Of a DNA stretch of 13,570 nucleotides, positions 1 to 6,769 are shown piece after piece. The stretch spans positions 1-13,570 of the forward strand of contig CATWQE010000070.1 in assembly GCA_958352855.1 (NCBI GenBank), written 5' to 3'. Position numbers and translations under genes: made by a program. Every line of letters begins with the position of its first letter. The first letter of the stretch is position 1. This DNA comes from an uncultured Bacillota bacterium (GTDB lineage Bacteria; Bacillota; Clostridia; Lachnospirales; Lachnospiraceae). The notes under the pieces are model-generated. The model was not told where the DNA came from. It did no database searches and was given only the letters and a program-made list of their open reading frames with translations.

Positions 1-23
1 ATGCGGTTTCCGATTTTCATCAT
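1..23 (-). CDS. folP: Start of a gene, probably dihydropteroate synthase (partial, 5' end only)
   Basis: Only seven codons are inside the window, reading MMKIGNR, so identity cannot be proven from the sequence. The start is well supported: AGGAGG at 37-32 lies 8 nt before the ATG at 23, and the Shine-Dalgarno overlaps the TAG stop of the HD gene. A second ATG follows directly at 20. Dihydropteroate synthases of Clostridia often begin MKIG(N/K), and folP commonly follows folE and an HD gene in Lachnospiraceae. The enzyme joins the pterin pyrophosphate to p-aminobenzoate. The folP call therefore rests on context plus a few residues; another folate gene (folB or folK) is possible. Confidence 0.5.
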
Positions 24-35
24 TGTATTTTCCTC

Positions 36-518
36 CTATACGGTAAGTTTCAGATTCTTTTTTTCCTCATCCCAGTTGCAGGCGTTTCTTGCAGAACAGA
101 ACAGACAGGCCCGGGAAGCCTTGTCTGCCCGGTAAATCAGCCCTGCAAAAGAATCCAGGCTGCGGGTTTCTTTTATGCGGTGCTGCAAAATAGCGGACAA
201 TACTTCTTCCTGCTCTTTTTTGGTGAAGCCGCAATCTTCCATTATTCTTTCTGCAAGCATGGCGCTTCCCTTGTCATGAGGAATCCCTTTTTCATACTGA
301 AGGTGACGCCCTATGTCATGAAGCAGCCCTGCGGCATAAATCAGCTCTTTTTCAATCCCAAGATTCTTTTCCAGATTTTCAATCCAGGCCAGTCTTGCCA
401 CATCTAAAAAATGCTGTGGATTATGCTTACAGAAAATCCGCTCCTGCTCCAGAGCCTGGATTTTCTCTACGCTTTCTTTCCATACTGGATGATTGCAGAT
501 TGCGTGGATTCGTTCCAT
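36..518 (-). CDS. HD-domain metal-dependent phosphohydrolase in the folate operon
   Basis: This is a 160-residue soluble protein of the HD superfamily, whose members hydrolyse phosphate esters of nucleotides and related compounds with bound metal. The expected ligands are visible: H36, the H67-D68 doublet in LLHDIGR, H81, H113 and D132 in YRADKASR. A cysteine-rich C-terminus (C138, C141, C147) follows. The start at 518 is chosen because it lies one base after the folE stop and has an AAGGAG site in the folE tail; a longer frame reaching 584 only runs back into folE. Its stop TAG forms part of the next gene's ribosome site, so the two are likely translationally coupled. The substrate is unknown. 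Its place between folE and the probable folP suggests dihydroneopterin triphosphate or a later pterin phosphate, which is inference. Confidence 0.88.
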   Translation of the reverse strand: MERIHAICNHPVWKESVEKIQALEQERIFCKHNPQHFLDVARLAWIENLEKNLGIEKELIYAAGLLHDIGRHLQYEKGIPHDKGSAMLAERIMEDCGFTKKEQEEVLSAILQHRIKETRSLDSFAGLIYRADKASRACLFCSARNACNWDEEKKNLKLTV

Positions 519-519
519 C

Positions 520-1080
520 CTAGCTTCTCCTTTCCAGCATGCGGTAGAACTGGTTCTGCAATTTTTCATCCTGGTCAAAAACACCTCTGGTCACAACGGT
601 TACGGTTTTAGTTCCTGGTTTTTTAATCCCACGCATGGTCATGCACATATGCTCTGCTTCAATGAGCACCATGACTCCATGTGGTTTTAATTCTTCCATA
701 AACACATCTGCAATCTGAGCTGTAAGACGCTCCTGGAGCTGAAAACGTTTTGCAAAAACTTCTACGGTTCTTGCAATTTTGCTAAGTCCTACCACTTCTC
801 CATTTGGAATATAAGCAATGGCTGCATTTCCATAAAAAGGAAGCATATGATGCTCACAGAAGGAATAGAAATGAATATCCTTTTCCAGAACCATATCATT
901 ATTATCTACATGAAACCGCTTCTGTAAGTGCTTTGCAGCGCTGTCCGTATAGCCGGCAGCCAGTTCTTCGTACATTCTGGCAATTCGGTCCGGGGTTTCC
1001 AAAAGTCCTTCTCTTTGAATGTCTTCTCCGATTCCATCTAAAATTAATCTTACGCCTTCTTTTATCTTTTCTTTATCCAT
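520..1080 (-). CDS. folE: GTP cyclohydrolase I (type IA, zinc-dependent)
   Basis: The enzyme converts GTP to 7,8-dihydroneopterin triphosphate plus formate, the first step of tetrahydrofolate synthesis, as a toroidal cytoplasmic homodecamer. The 186-residue product has the family length of short bacterial forms. The zinc ligands are visible as C75 and H78 in CEHHMLPF and C146 in HMCMTMRG; the GLSKIAR (98-104) and LQERLT (115-120) blocks are also typical. The start at 1080 is preferred over an in-frame ATG at 1095, because GAGGAG lies just upstream of 1080 and the 1095 ATG would place that site inside the gene. The start overlaps the end of folC by 8 nt, which suggests translational coupling. 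Confidence 0.96.
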   Translation of the reverse strand: MDKEKIKEGVRLILDGIGEDIQREGLLETPDRIARMYEELAAGYTDSAAKHLQKRFHVDNNDMVLEKDIHFYSFCEHHMLPFYGNAAIAYIPNGEVVGLSKIARTVEVFAKRFQLQERLTAQIADVFMEELKPHGVMVLIEAEHMCMTMRGIKKPGTKTVTVVTRGVFDQDEKLQNQFYRMLERRS

Positions 1081-2371
1081 GGTAGTTCTCCTCATTTTCT
1101 AATGCTTTTTCTGCCTCTCCTAAAAAAGAGAGGGAACCAAATATAATAATGGCATCGTCTTTCTGTGCAAGATTTCTGGCCATATGAACAGCCTCCTGGA
1201 TGCTGCCTGCTGCTTCCACAGAAGGATTAACCCCTGATACAGCTTCTTTTAACCGGTCAGCAGGCAGGGCTCTTGGATTATTCGGTGTTTGAACGGTAAT
1301 AATATGCTCTGCCAAAGGCGCGGTAAGACGGATGACTTCCTCATAGTCTTTGTCCTGAAAAACTCCGAAAATATAATATAACTTTTTCCCTTTAAAATAT
1401 AAATTCAAAGAACGCTGCAGCTCTTTTGCTGCGCCTGGATTGTGGGCGCCATCTAAAATGACAGCCGGATTGGTGGCAAGCAGAGTAAAACGTCCCTTCC
1501 AGGCAGCCTTTGCAAGCCCCTCATAGACCTGCGTATCAGTAAGGGTAAATCCCAGTCTGCGAAGGGCATCCACAGCTTCCAGCGCCAGGGCTGCATTTGC
1601 AATCTGGTAGCTCCCTGCCAAAGTAATCACAGCCTCTTTCCAGGCTTTGTAAGAAAACTGCTGCTTTTGAATATCATAAACAACCTCTGTGATTTCCTCT
1701 GGATTTACGATTTTCAGAATACATTCCTTTTCTTTGCAGACTCTGGAAATGACCCTTGCAGCCTCCGGTTCCTGACAGGCAGAAACCACCGTTGTATGAG
1801 GCTTGATAATACCAGCTTTTTGTTCTGCAATTTTTTCCAGGGTATCTCCTAAAAATTCCATATGATCCATACTGATAGGGGTAATCACTTCCATTACCGT
1901 TGTTTTAATCACATTTGTAGCATCCAAAGCGCCTCCAAGGCCGGTTTCCAATACTACGATATCACATTGCTTTTCCTTAAAATAAAGAAAAGACAATGCA
2001 GTCTCCACCTCAAAGGCGGTTGGATTTCCTGCATGTTCTGCCTTCATTTCTTCTATGGCCTGGGCTATGGCAGTTACATGTCTGGCAAGGGATTCTTTTT
2101 CAATTTTTTCTTCATTTACTTGAATCCGTTCGCGATAAGAAAACAGAGTTGGCGATATGTATCGTCCTGTCCGGTATCCCGCATTGGACAATATCGTAGA
2201 AAGATATGCCAGTACAGATCCTTTTCCATTGGTTCCGGAAATGTGGATGAAAGACAAATCATCCTGGGGATTACCAAGTCTGCAAAGCAGCTCTTTCATA
2301 TTCTCCAAACCAAGTACACTTCCGTATTTGGAAATTTCATCCAAATATACTCTTGCTTCTGCGTAATTCAT
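1073..2371 (-). CDS. folC: Folylpolyglutamate synthase / dihydrofolate synthase (FolC)
   Basis: The 432-residue Mur-ligase-type enzyme uses ATP to add glutamate to dihydropteroate and/or to folates, giving the polyglutamylated cofactor retained in the cell. Visible motifs in order are the P-loop GTNGKGS (46-52), the ERIQVN block (81-86), LETGLGGALDATN (141-153), the SMDHMEFLG block (167-175), WKGRF (291-295) and DGAHNP (307-312), which marks the C-terminal domain. Length and start match the family (MNYAEARVYL). An AGGAG site precedes the ATG with a short spacer. It is the first gene of the folate operon, preceded by a strong promoter about 50 bp away. Whether it also has dihydrofolate synthase activity cannot be read from sequence, although the operon context makes that likely. 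Confidence 0.96.
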   Translation of the reverse strand: MNYAEARVYLDEISKYGSVLGLENMKELLCRLGNPQDDLSFIHISGTNGKGSVLAYLSTILSNAGYRTGRYISPTLFSYRERIQVNEEKIEKESLARHVTAIAQAIEEMKAEHAGNPTAFEVETALSFLYFKEKQCDIVVLETGLGGALDATNVIKTTVMEVITPISMDHMEFLGDTLEKIAEQKAGIIKPHTTVVSACQEPEAARVISRVCKEKECILKIVNPEEITEVVYDIQKQQFSYKAWKEAVITLAGSYQIANAALALEAVDALRRLGFTLTDTQVYEGLAKAAWKGRFTLLATNPAVILDGAHNPGAAKELQRSLNLYFKGKKLYYIFGVFQDKDYEEVIRLTAPLAEHIITVQTPNNPRALPADRLKEAVSGVNPSVEAAGSIQEAVHMARNLAQKDDAIIIFGSLSFLGEAEKALENEENYHG

Positions 2372-2421
2372 AATGCTCCTATCCGAGACGGTTATTCCAC
2401 CTCATAGTTTTGTTCCGCACT

Positions 2422-2450
2422 ATTATAGTCCTTTTTTTCTATTATCACAA
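2422..2450 (-). promoter_or_regulatory. Sigma-A-type promoter of the folate operon
   Basis: On the minus strand the -35 box TTGTGA (2450-2445) and a perfect -10 box TATAAT (2427-2422) are separated by 17 bp. The start of transcription would be near 2415, giving a leader of about 44 nt before folC. This leader is too short for a THF riboswitch and shows no strong fold. Confidence 0.8.
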
Positions 2451-2522
2451 TGATTTCCTGCAAATTTTCCTTTAAATTGCCCGCTGCTTATAAACTTCTT
2501 CCTTTAGACAAATATAGAATGT

Positions 2523-3098
2523 CTAAACTTCTAAGGTAACTTCTTCCTGTTTAATTTTTGAATATTCATCAATTTCCTTTTGCCAGCATTTCAGCTTTAC
2601 CTCTGTAATTTTATTTTCTTTTCCTATTCGCTTCATATCGGCAATTCGTTCTTCTATGGTACGAATATATCCGATTTTTTGACTTCGGCAACAAGCGAAA
2701 AAAGCAGATAAGCTTGGTGATAGCTCTATATTGCCTTTTGATGTATCATGGTAACAAAAATATATTTTCCCTGCATTATCTCCACGTAATCCGATTAAAA
2801 TATTATCTCCGAATGAATTGATTGCAATAGGGAACAGGTGATTATGAACCATGCCCCAAAACAATGGCGTATGTTCAAGCATTGAAATATTATAATTCAT
2901 ATCCGCTTTACCAAGACCATAAAACGCTTGAATATCTGATGAAATTCCTTGAAGATGAAAGGTTGTGTCAGGCGTTTTTCCACCATTATATTTTTGCAAA
3001 AATATTCGATATTCCCAAGGGAAAACAAAACTATAACTGTTTTCCATTTCTTGAATGGCATTTTCGATATTCTCATTGTTAAATTTTGATATTAACAT
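2523..3098 (-). CDS. SMI1/KNR4 (SUKH) family protein, lone immunity-like protein
   Basis: The 191-residue soluble protein shows the SUKH fold signature. FPWEYRIFLQKYNGG (26-40) matches the family's P-x-E/D-Y..FL..xNGG element, IQAFYGLG (56-63) is the typical turn, and the stretch from about 88 to 118 (beginning LFPIAINSFGDN and containing GKIYFCYHD) is the conserved strand pair. SUKH proteins are mostly immunity proteins for polymorphic toxins. The C-terminal third (about 145-191) is charged and probably helical. An AGGTG site stands 7 nt before the ATG. The gene is visibly more A+T-rich than its neighbours and has no toxin gene next to it, which suggests acquisition or a remnant of a toxin-immunity cassette. 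The family assignment is firm; the immunity role is inferred from the family. Confidence 0.85.
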   Translation of the reverse strand: MLISKFNNENIENAIQEMENSYSFVFPWEYRIFLQKYNGGKTPDTTFHLQGISSDIQAFYGLGKADMNYNISMLEHTPLFWGMVHNHLFPIAINSFGDNILIGLRGDNAGKIYFCYHDTSKGNIELSPSLSAFFACCRSQKIGYIRTIEERIADMKRIGKENKITEVKLKCWQKEIDEYSKIKQEEVTLEV

Positions 3099-3186
3099 CT
3101 CAATACACCTCTATTCCTCAAACTTTTTTATAAGCAGGCTATTTTTACTATTTATGACATACTTCATTTTAGAAATGTTTTCTCAG

Positions 3187-3215
3187 ATTATAACATTTAC
3201 ATTATTTTAAGTCAT
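3187..3215 (-). promoter_or_regulatory. Possible extended -10 promoter of the SUKH gene
   Basis: The minus strand has a perfect TATAAT (3192-3187) preceded by TG one base upstream, an extended -10 element. The -35 hexamer 17 bp away is poor (ATGACT, 3215-3210). It would give a leader of about 80 nt, and the intergenic DNA is A+T-rich, so chance matches are possible. Confidence 0.45.
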
Positions 3216-3248
3216 TACTTTTCTGCTATCTGTGAAAATATTTTCCTT

Positions 3249-3902
3249 CTAAAATTCTTTCTTTTTCATAACCCCCAAACTGATTTTTGCGGAAATGAAT
3301 ACAAAAATGACAAATAAAACAAGTGCCATTGTCATAAGGATGCCCCAGGGAAGCTGTGTGATGGTTTCATAAAGGGCGGTTTTCGTCAAATCTATGGTTA
3401 ATACTTTATTTACCAGATAGACCAGTCCGATAATACCGAAGAAAATAGCAAAGAGAACCATTCTGCCTTTCTCACTTCCAAATTTTAGCTGAATGGGAAT
3501 CATGAGGCTTAAAAACAAAATCACAAAAACCAGAAATCCCATGAAAATCAGCAGATAATTTTCAAATGTCATGGAACTTCCCTCTGCTTTTTCTGTGATG
3601 AGAAACATAACAAAGGTCACAGCAAATCCACCTATGCCAAAGGAAGCGCTCAGAAGATATTTTTCCAATACATAGGTCTGTCTGGATACCGGCAGTGCCA
3701 TGAGAAATCCCATGCTGTTATCCTGTTCATCATAAGTGATGGTAGACATGGTAACAATGAGAAGTAAGAAAGGCACATATCCCATAAAAAAGCTGGCATC
3801 CACACCTGTAACAATCAGAACCAGAAACATAAGCGCCAGGGTAATGAGAAAATTACGCTGGTTTTTCATCAGTCTTAAATCTTTTATAAACAATCCTTTC
3901 AT
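3249..3902 (-). CDS. ABC-2 type transporter permease
   Basis: The 217-residue integral membrane protein has about six hydrophobic segments (near 18-33, 38-57, 83-103, 115-136, 147-168 and 185-206) and a basic N-terminus (MKGLFIKDLRLMKNQRN). The segment YDEQDNSMGFLMALPVSR (57-74), between the second and third helices, is characteristic of small ABC-2 permeases of the ABC2_membrane_5 type found with YtrA-like regulators. Its ATG overlaps the ATPase stop in an ATGA arrangement (4 nt), with GGAG 7 nt upstream inside the ATPase gene, so the two are coupled and very likely form one transporter. Because only one permease is present, the channel is probably a homodimer. The substrate is unknown; relatives export peptides or respond to cell-envelope antibiotics. 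Confidence 0.88.
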   Translation of the reverse strand: MKGLFIKDLRLMKNQRNFLITLALMFLVLIVTGVDASFFMGYVPFLLLIVTMSTITYDEQDNSMGFLMALPVSRQTYVLEKYLLSASFGIGGFAVTFVMFLITEKAEGSSMTFENYLLIFMGFLVFVILFLSLMIPIQLKFGSEKGRMVLFAIFFGIIGLVYLVNKVLTIDLTKTALYETITQLPWGILMTMALVLFVIFVFISAKISLGVMKKKEF

Positions 3903-4750
3903 ACTGCCTCTCCTTTCACCATCATGGCAATGACATCATCAATGTTTCCGTTTTCCATGGTAATCTGGGGATAATTCTCCAGATAGAACTGTTTTTCATT
4001 GGTGAGTATGCTATATCCGTAAGATTCTTTCCGTTTTCGCAGAAAATACTGTTTGTCAATGGTTTCAAACTGTTCCCTGGTCATTTTCAAAAGTCCATAC
4101 TGGCCTAACAGGGTATCCATATCTTCATGAAGGACAATATGCCCTTTATCAATCATATACAAATCATCGCACAGTCCCTCCAGGTCTGTAGAAATGTGAG
4201 AACTAATGAGAATGGAGCGGGTATCATCCTCCTCCATATAGTCCCGTAGCATGTTCAGCAGGTCTTCTCTTGCCAGCACATCCAGACCGGCAGTGGGTTC
4301 ATCCAGAAGCAAAAATCTGGGTTTATGAGAAATAGCTGCCAAGATTTTTACTTTTGCCTTCATACCTGTGGAAAATTCCTTAACCTTCTTGTTGACAGGA
4401 AGCTGATAATGGTCGCAAGCTTTTAAAAAGTCTGCTTTTTTCACATTGGTATACATAGCTTCCAGCACAGCGGCAATATCTGTAAGGGTCAGATACGTGC
4501 TGAAACCGCTGTCTGATAAAACAACACCAATATGTTCCTTTTCCTGTCTGGTAAGGCTGTCAACATCCTTGCCAAATAAAGTGACCATTCCGCTGTCTTT
4601 TCGGATTAATCCCAGAATGGATTTAAAAGTAGTGCTTTTTCCTGCGCCGTTGGAACCAATCAGTCCGGTAATACATCCCTCTTCTACTTTCAGGGAACAA
4701 TGTAACTGAAAGGAACCATAGGATTTTTTTAAATCTTTTATTTCTAACAT
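3899..4750 (-). CDS. ABC transporter ATP-binding protein (YtrB/PmtA-like)
   Basis: The 283-residue cytoplasmic ATPase energises the permease encoded next to it. Walker A is GSNGAGKS (32-39), the signature is degenerate as FSTGMKAK (126-133), Walker B with catalytic glutamate is LLLDEP (147-152, E151) followed by the D-loop TAGLD (153-157), and the H-loop histidine is H185 in LISSH. No glutamine stands at the usual Q-loop place, where VVLSDSGF (76-83) is found instead. A C-terminal region of about 75 residues follows the nucleotide-binding domain. The gene overlaps the end of the GntR gene by 7 nt and uses a GAGGA site within it. Confidence 0.92.
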   Translation of the reverse strand: MLEIKDLKKSYGSFQLHCSLKVEEGCITGLIGSNGAGKSTTFKSILGLIRKDSGMVTLFGKDVDSLTRQEKEHIGVVLSDSGFSTYLTLTDIAAVLEAMYTNVKKADFLKACDHYQLPVNKKVKEFSTGMKAKVKILAAISHKPRFLLLDEPTAGLDVLAREDLLNMLRDYMEEDDTRSILISSHISTDLEGLCDDLYMIDKGHIVLHEDMDTLLGQYGLLKMTREQFETIDKQYFLRKRKESYGYSILTNEKQFYLENYPQITMENGNIDDVIAMMVKGEAV

Positions 4751-5124
4751 GTTTCATCCTCCATAATTAAAGAAAACAAGGCTTCAATTTCTGCATTTTT
4801 CATACCCAGGCGTCGGGCTTTTTGAATAACAGATTCTAATTCGCTTTCAATTTCCCTCTTCTGCTGCTCCAGCTTTGCCTCCTGGTTGGCTGCTGCCACA
4901 TAGGTTCCCTTGCCATGAACCGTAACGGTAAACCCTTCTTCCTCCAGGTTGTCATAGGCCTTTTTAACTGTTAAAGCGCTGATTTTCAGCTCTTTTGCAA
5001 GAGTCCGCACAGAGGGAAGGCTGTCATCTGCCTTTAATTCTTCATTTAAAATCATTGCTTTAATCTGCTCAATAAGCTGTTCGTAAATTGGTACCATAGA
5101 TGAGTGGTTGATTATAATCTTCAT
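4744..5124 (-). CDS. GntR family transcriptional regulator, YtrA subfamily
   Basis: The 126-residue DNA-binding protein has an N-terminal winged helix (about 11-78), with the recognition region LPSVRTLAKELKIS (36-49) and the wing HGKGTYVA (70-77). Two short helices (about 83-122) follow in place of a large ligand-binding domain. That size and layout define the YtrA subfamily, which represses its own ABC transporter operon. AGGAGG lies 8 nt before the ATG. The gene is first in a tight operon with the ATPase and permease, and its promoter is embedded in a large phased inverted repeat, so autoregulation is strongly suggested. The inducer is unknown, with membrane-active or cell-wall antibiotics as the family precedent. 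Confidence 0.93.
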   Translation of the reverse strand: MKIIINHSSMVPIYEQLIEQIKAMILNEELKADDSLPSVRTLAKELKISALTVKKAYDNLEEEGFTVTVHGKGTYVAAANQEAKLEQQKREIESELESVIQKARRLGMKNAEIEALFSLIMEDETC

Positions 5125-5139
5125 TTCTATCCTCCTCTT

Positions 5140-5202
5140 ACAAACAGTATATAACAGTATAGAACAGGTGTCAACTGTTTTATTCTGTTATATACTGTTT
5201 GT
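5140..5202. promoter_or_regulatory. 63-bp phased inverted-repeat operator, probably for the GntR regulator
   Basis: Two perfect 18-bp arms (5140-5157 and 5185-5202) are centred on 5171. The left side holds AACAG at 5143, 5153 and 5163; the right side holds CTGTT at 5175, 5185 and 5195. The steps are exactly 10 bp, so all half-sites face one side of the helix. The promoter of the GntR-ABC operon lies inside. It ends about 115 bp short of the V-ATPase promoter, so direct control of that operon is less likely. The binding protein is inferred from position. Confidence 0.85.
5146..5174 (-). promoter_or_regulatory. Sigma-A-type promoter of the GntR-ABC operon
   Basis: On the minus strand a perfect -35 box TTGACA (5174-5169) and a -10 box TATACT (5151-5146) are spaced by 17 bp. 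Transcription would start near 5139, leaving only about 15 nt of leader before the GntR ATG. The -35 box sits at the centre of the surrounding inverted repeat and the -10 box lies in one arm, so bound repressor would block polymerase directly. Confidence 0.85.
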
Positions 5203-5317
5203 GATTGTGAAAAATTTGTATTTCTGGTTATTTTATGGGTAATCTAAGGGACAGAAAGAGGGAAAAATCGGTAAAAACGCTGTGCCCGAAGAAAAATCTG
5301 GCTCTTTGCGTTAAAAT

Positions 5318-5346
5318 TTGCACAATTTCCTATGGATTTTTTATAA
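5318..5346 (+). promoter_or_regulatory. Candidate promoter of the V-ATPase operon
   Basis: TTGCAC (5318-5323) is followed after 17 bp by TTATAA (5341-5346), or after 18 bp by TATAAA (5342-5347). A second -10-like TATGAT lies at 5355-5360 but lacks a matching -35 box. The leader would be about 40 nt. The stretch 5203-5317 between the operator and this promoter shows no gene, repeat or strong hairpin. Confidence 0.55.
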
Positions 5347-5393
5347 AAAAGGTGTATGATAAACAATGTATAAAAAATGAAGGAGGAAAGCCT

Positions 5394-5705
5394 ATGGAAG
5401 ACATTATCAGTAAACTTGCAGAAATCGAAGCTGCTGCATCTCATATCATGGAAGATGTGTCTGAGCAAAAAAAAGAACTGGCACAGGAATATGACCAGGC
5501 CATGCGTGATTTCGACCAGGCTGTAGATGATGAAATTATGGCTAAGAACAGGGAAATACGGGACGAGCTGGAAATAGATATGAAGGCAAAGCTGGAAAAA
5601 CAAAGATCGGATGCAGATCGTGTTTTGTGCCAAATGGAAACCTATTATAAAGAACGTCATGCAGAATTGGCAAAGCAAGTTTATGACAGAATATTAAGGA
5701 TGTGA
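5394..5705 (+). CDS. V/A-type ATPase peripheral stalk subunit (G/H type)
   Basis: The 103-residue protein is almost entirely predicted coiled coil, rich in E, K, D, Q and A with no hydrophobic membrane segment. Its length and position as first gene of the ATPase operon fit subunit G/H (called NtpF in Enterococcus hirae), which pairs with subunit E to form the outer stalk. The ATG at 5394 is chosen because AGGAGG stands 7 nt upstream; an in-frame ATG at 5235 lies before the candidate promoter and has no ribosome site. C-terminal residues such as MYYKERH-like basic and aromatic patches (around 83-90) are unremarkable. Family identification rests on composition and context more than on a sharp motif. 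Confidence 0.8.
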   Translation: MEDIISKLAEIEAAASHIMEDVSEQKKELAQEYDQAMRDFDQAVDDEIMAKNREIRDELEIDMKAKLEKQRSDADRVLCQMETYYKERHAELAKQVYDRILRM

Positions 5706-5711
5706 TGGAAA

Positions 5712-6752
5712 ATGGGAAGCCTGCTTTCCTACAGCGGCCTGTCTACCAAAATACGGGCCATGCAGAGCAAATTAATTGGTGAACAGCAGTACCAGGAAAT
5801 CGCACAAATGGATTCTGTGGTTCAAATCGTAGCTTATTTGAAGAAACAGCCAGGGTTTGCTAAACTATGGGCAGACCTGGATGAAAACAGTCTCCACAGA
5901 GGTGATGTAGAAAAACTGCTTGTCCATACCATACATCAGAATTTTACTAAATTGTATCGGTTTGCCAATCCGAAACAACGTACTTTTATGGCATTGTATT
6001 TTAAAAGATATGAGATTTCTGTTCTAAAAGATTGCCTTAGAAAAGTTTTCGACCAGGGAAAGGCGGAGTTGGATTTATCTCTGTTTCAGGAGTTTTTTGA
6101 CCGCCATTCCAAGCTGGACCTGGAAAAAATCAGCGGCTCTTCTACCATTGAAGAGCTTGTGAATCACCTTCAGGGGTCAGAATATTATGAGCCCCTGCGA
6201 AAACTGGGCAATGACTGTCAGCCTCGTATCTTTGACTATGGTATGGCTTTAGACCAGTATTATTTTGCAAATATCTGGTCTGTAAAAGAAAAACTGTTTC
6301 AGAAACGGGATTTAGAGGAAATTACCAGAGCCTATGGGAATAAATTTGATATGCTGAATCTTCAGTGGATTTACCGTTCCAAAAAATACTACCATATGGC
6401 GCCGGCAGATACCTATGCTCTGCTGATTCCGGTACATTACCGGTTGTCAAAAAAAGAAATATCTGCCCTGGTGGAAGCTGTGGATGAAGAAGAATTCCGA
6501 AGAATTCTGGATACCACCTATTATAAAAAGCGTTTTCCGGAATTATCTCCGGAAAAACTGGAAGAGCTTTATAACCTGAATCTGAAAACCATTCTGGAAA
6601 CAGAATCCAGAAAGTATCCTCACTCTGTGATTATGATTTATTCCTATTTTTATCATAAAGAGCATGAGGTGAACCGTCTGACCACAGCCGTAGAATGTGT
6701 CCGCTATGGACTTGCGCCGGCTCAGATTCTGGAGTATATTCACAAAACTTAA
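5712..6752 (+). CDS. ntpC: V/A-type ATPase subunit C (central stalk, d-like)
   Basis: The 346-residue soluble protein matches the size and helical character of V/A-ATPase subunit C (eukaryotic d), the funnel that links the central shaft to the membrane ring. The N-terminal MGSLLSYSGLSTKIRAMQSK is typical of the clostridial form, and there is no signal or membrane segment. The start lies 6 nt after the stalk gene's stop. Its Shine-Dalgarno is modest (AAGGA at 5696-5700, about 11 nt away). In this operon C is second, whereas in E. hirae and many Clostridium operons it follows E. Confidence 0.9.
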   Translation: MGSLLSYSGLSTKIRAMQSKLIGEQQYQEIAQMDSVVQIVAYLKKQPGFAKLWADLDENSLHRGDVEKLLVHTIHQNFTKLYRFANPKQRTFMALYFKRYEISVLKDCLRKVFDQGKAELDLSLFQEFFDRHSKLDLEKISGSSTIEELVNHLQGSEYYEPLRKLGNDCQPRIFDYGMALDQYYFANIWSVKEKLFQKRDLEEITRAYGNKFDMLNLQWIYRSKKYYHMAPADTYALLIPVHYRLSKKEISALVEAVDEEEFRRILDTTYYKKRFPELSPEKLEELYNLNLKTILETESRKYPHSVIMIYSYFYHKEHEVNRLTTAVECVRYGLAPAQILEYIHKT

Positions 6753-6769
6753 CAACCGGAGGTGATTAC

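Noticed and set aside
2372..2415. Possible THF riboswitch in the folC leader
   Set aside because: The leader from the predicted transcription start is only about 44 nt and lacks the conserved THF-riboswitch stems; only 3-bp pairings are visible.
3232..3246. GAAAATATTTTC palindrome downstream of the permease gene
   Set aside because: It is A+T-only at its core with no loop and no following T-run, so it is not a convincing terminator. No clear intrinsic terminator was found at the end of the ABC operon or the SUKH gene.
5185..5202. Plus-strand promoter within the operator's right arm
   Set aside because: TATACT occurs at 5191-5196 because of the palindrome, but the hexamer 17 bp upstream (GTGTCA) is a poor -35 box.
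5235..5393. 53-residue N-terminal extension of the first ATPase gene
   Set aside because: The upstream ATG has no ribosome site, lies before the candidate promoter and would add cysteine-rich sequence unlike a stalk subunit; AGGAGG marks the ATG at 5394.
5696..5711. Weak ntpC ribosome site as a stoichiometry control
   Set aside because: The site is weaker than that of ntpK, but the equally single-copy ntpI has a near-perfect site, so no consistent rule is seen.
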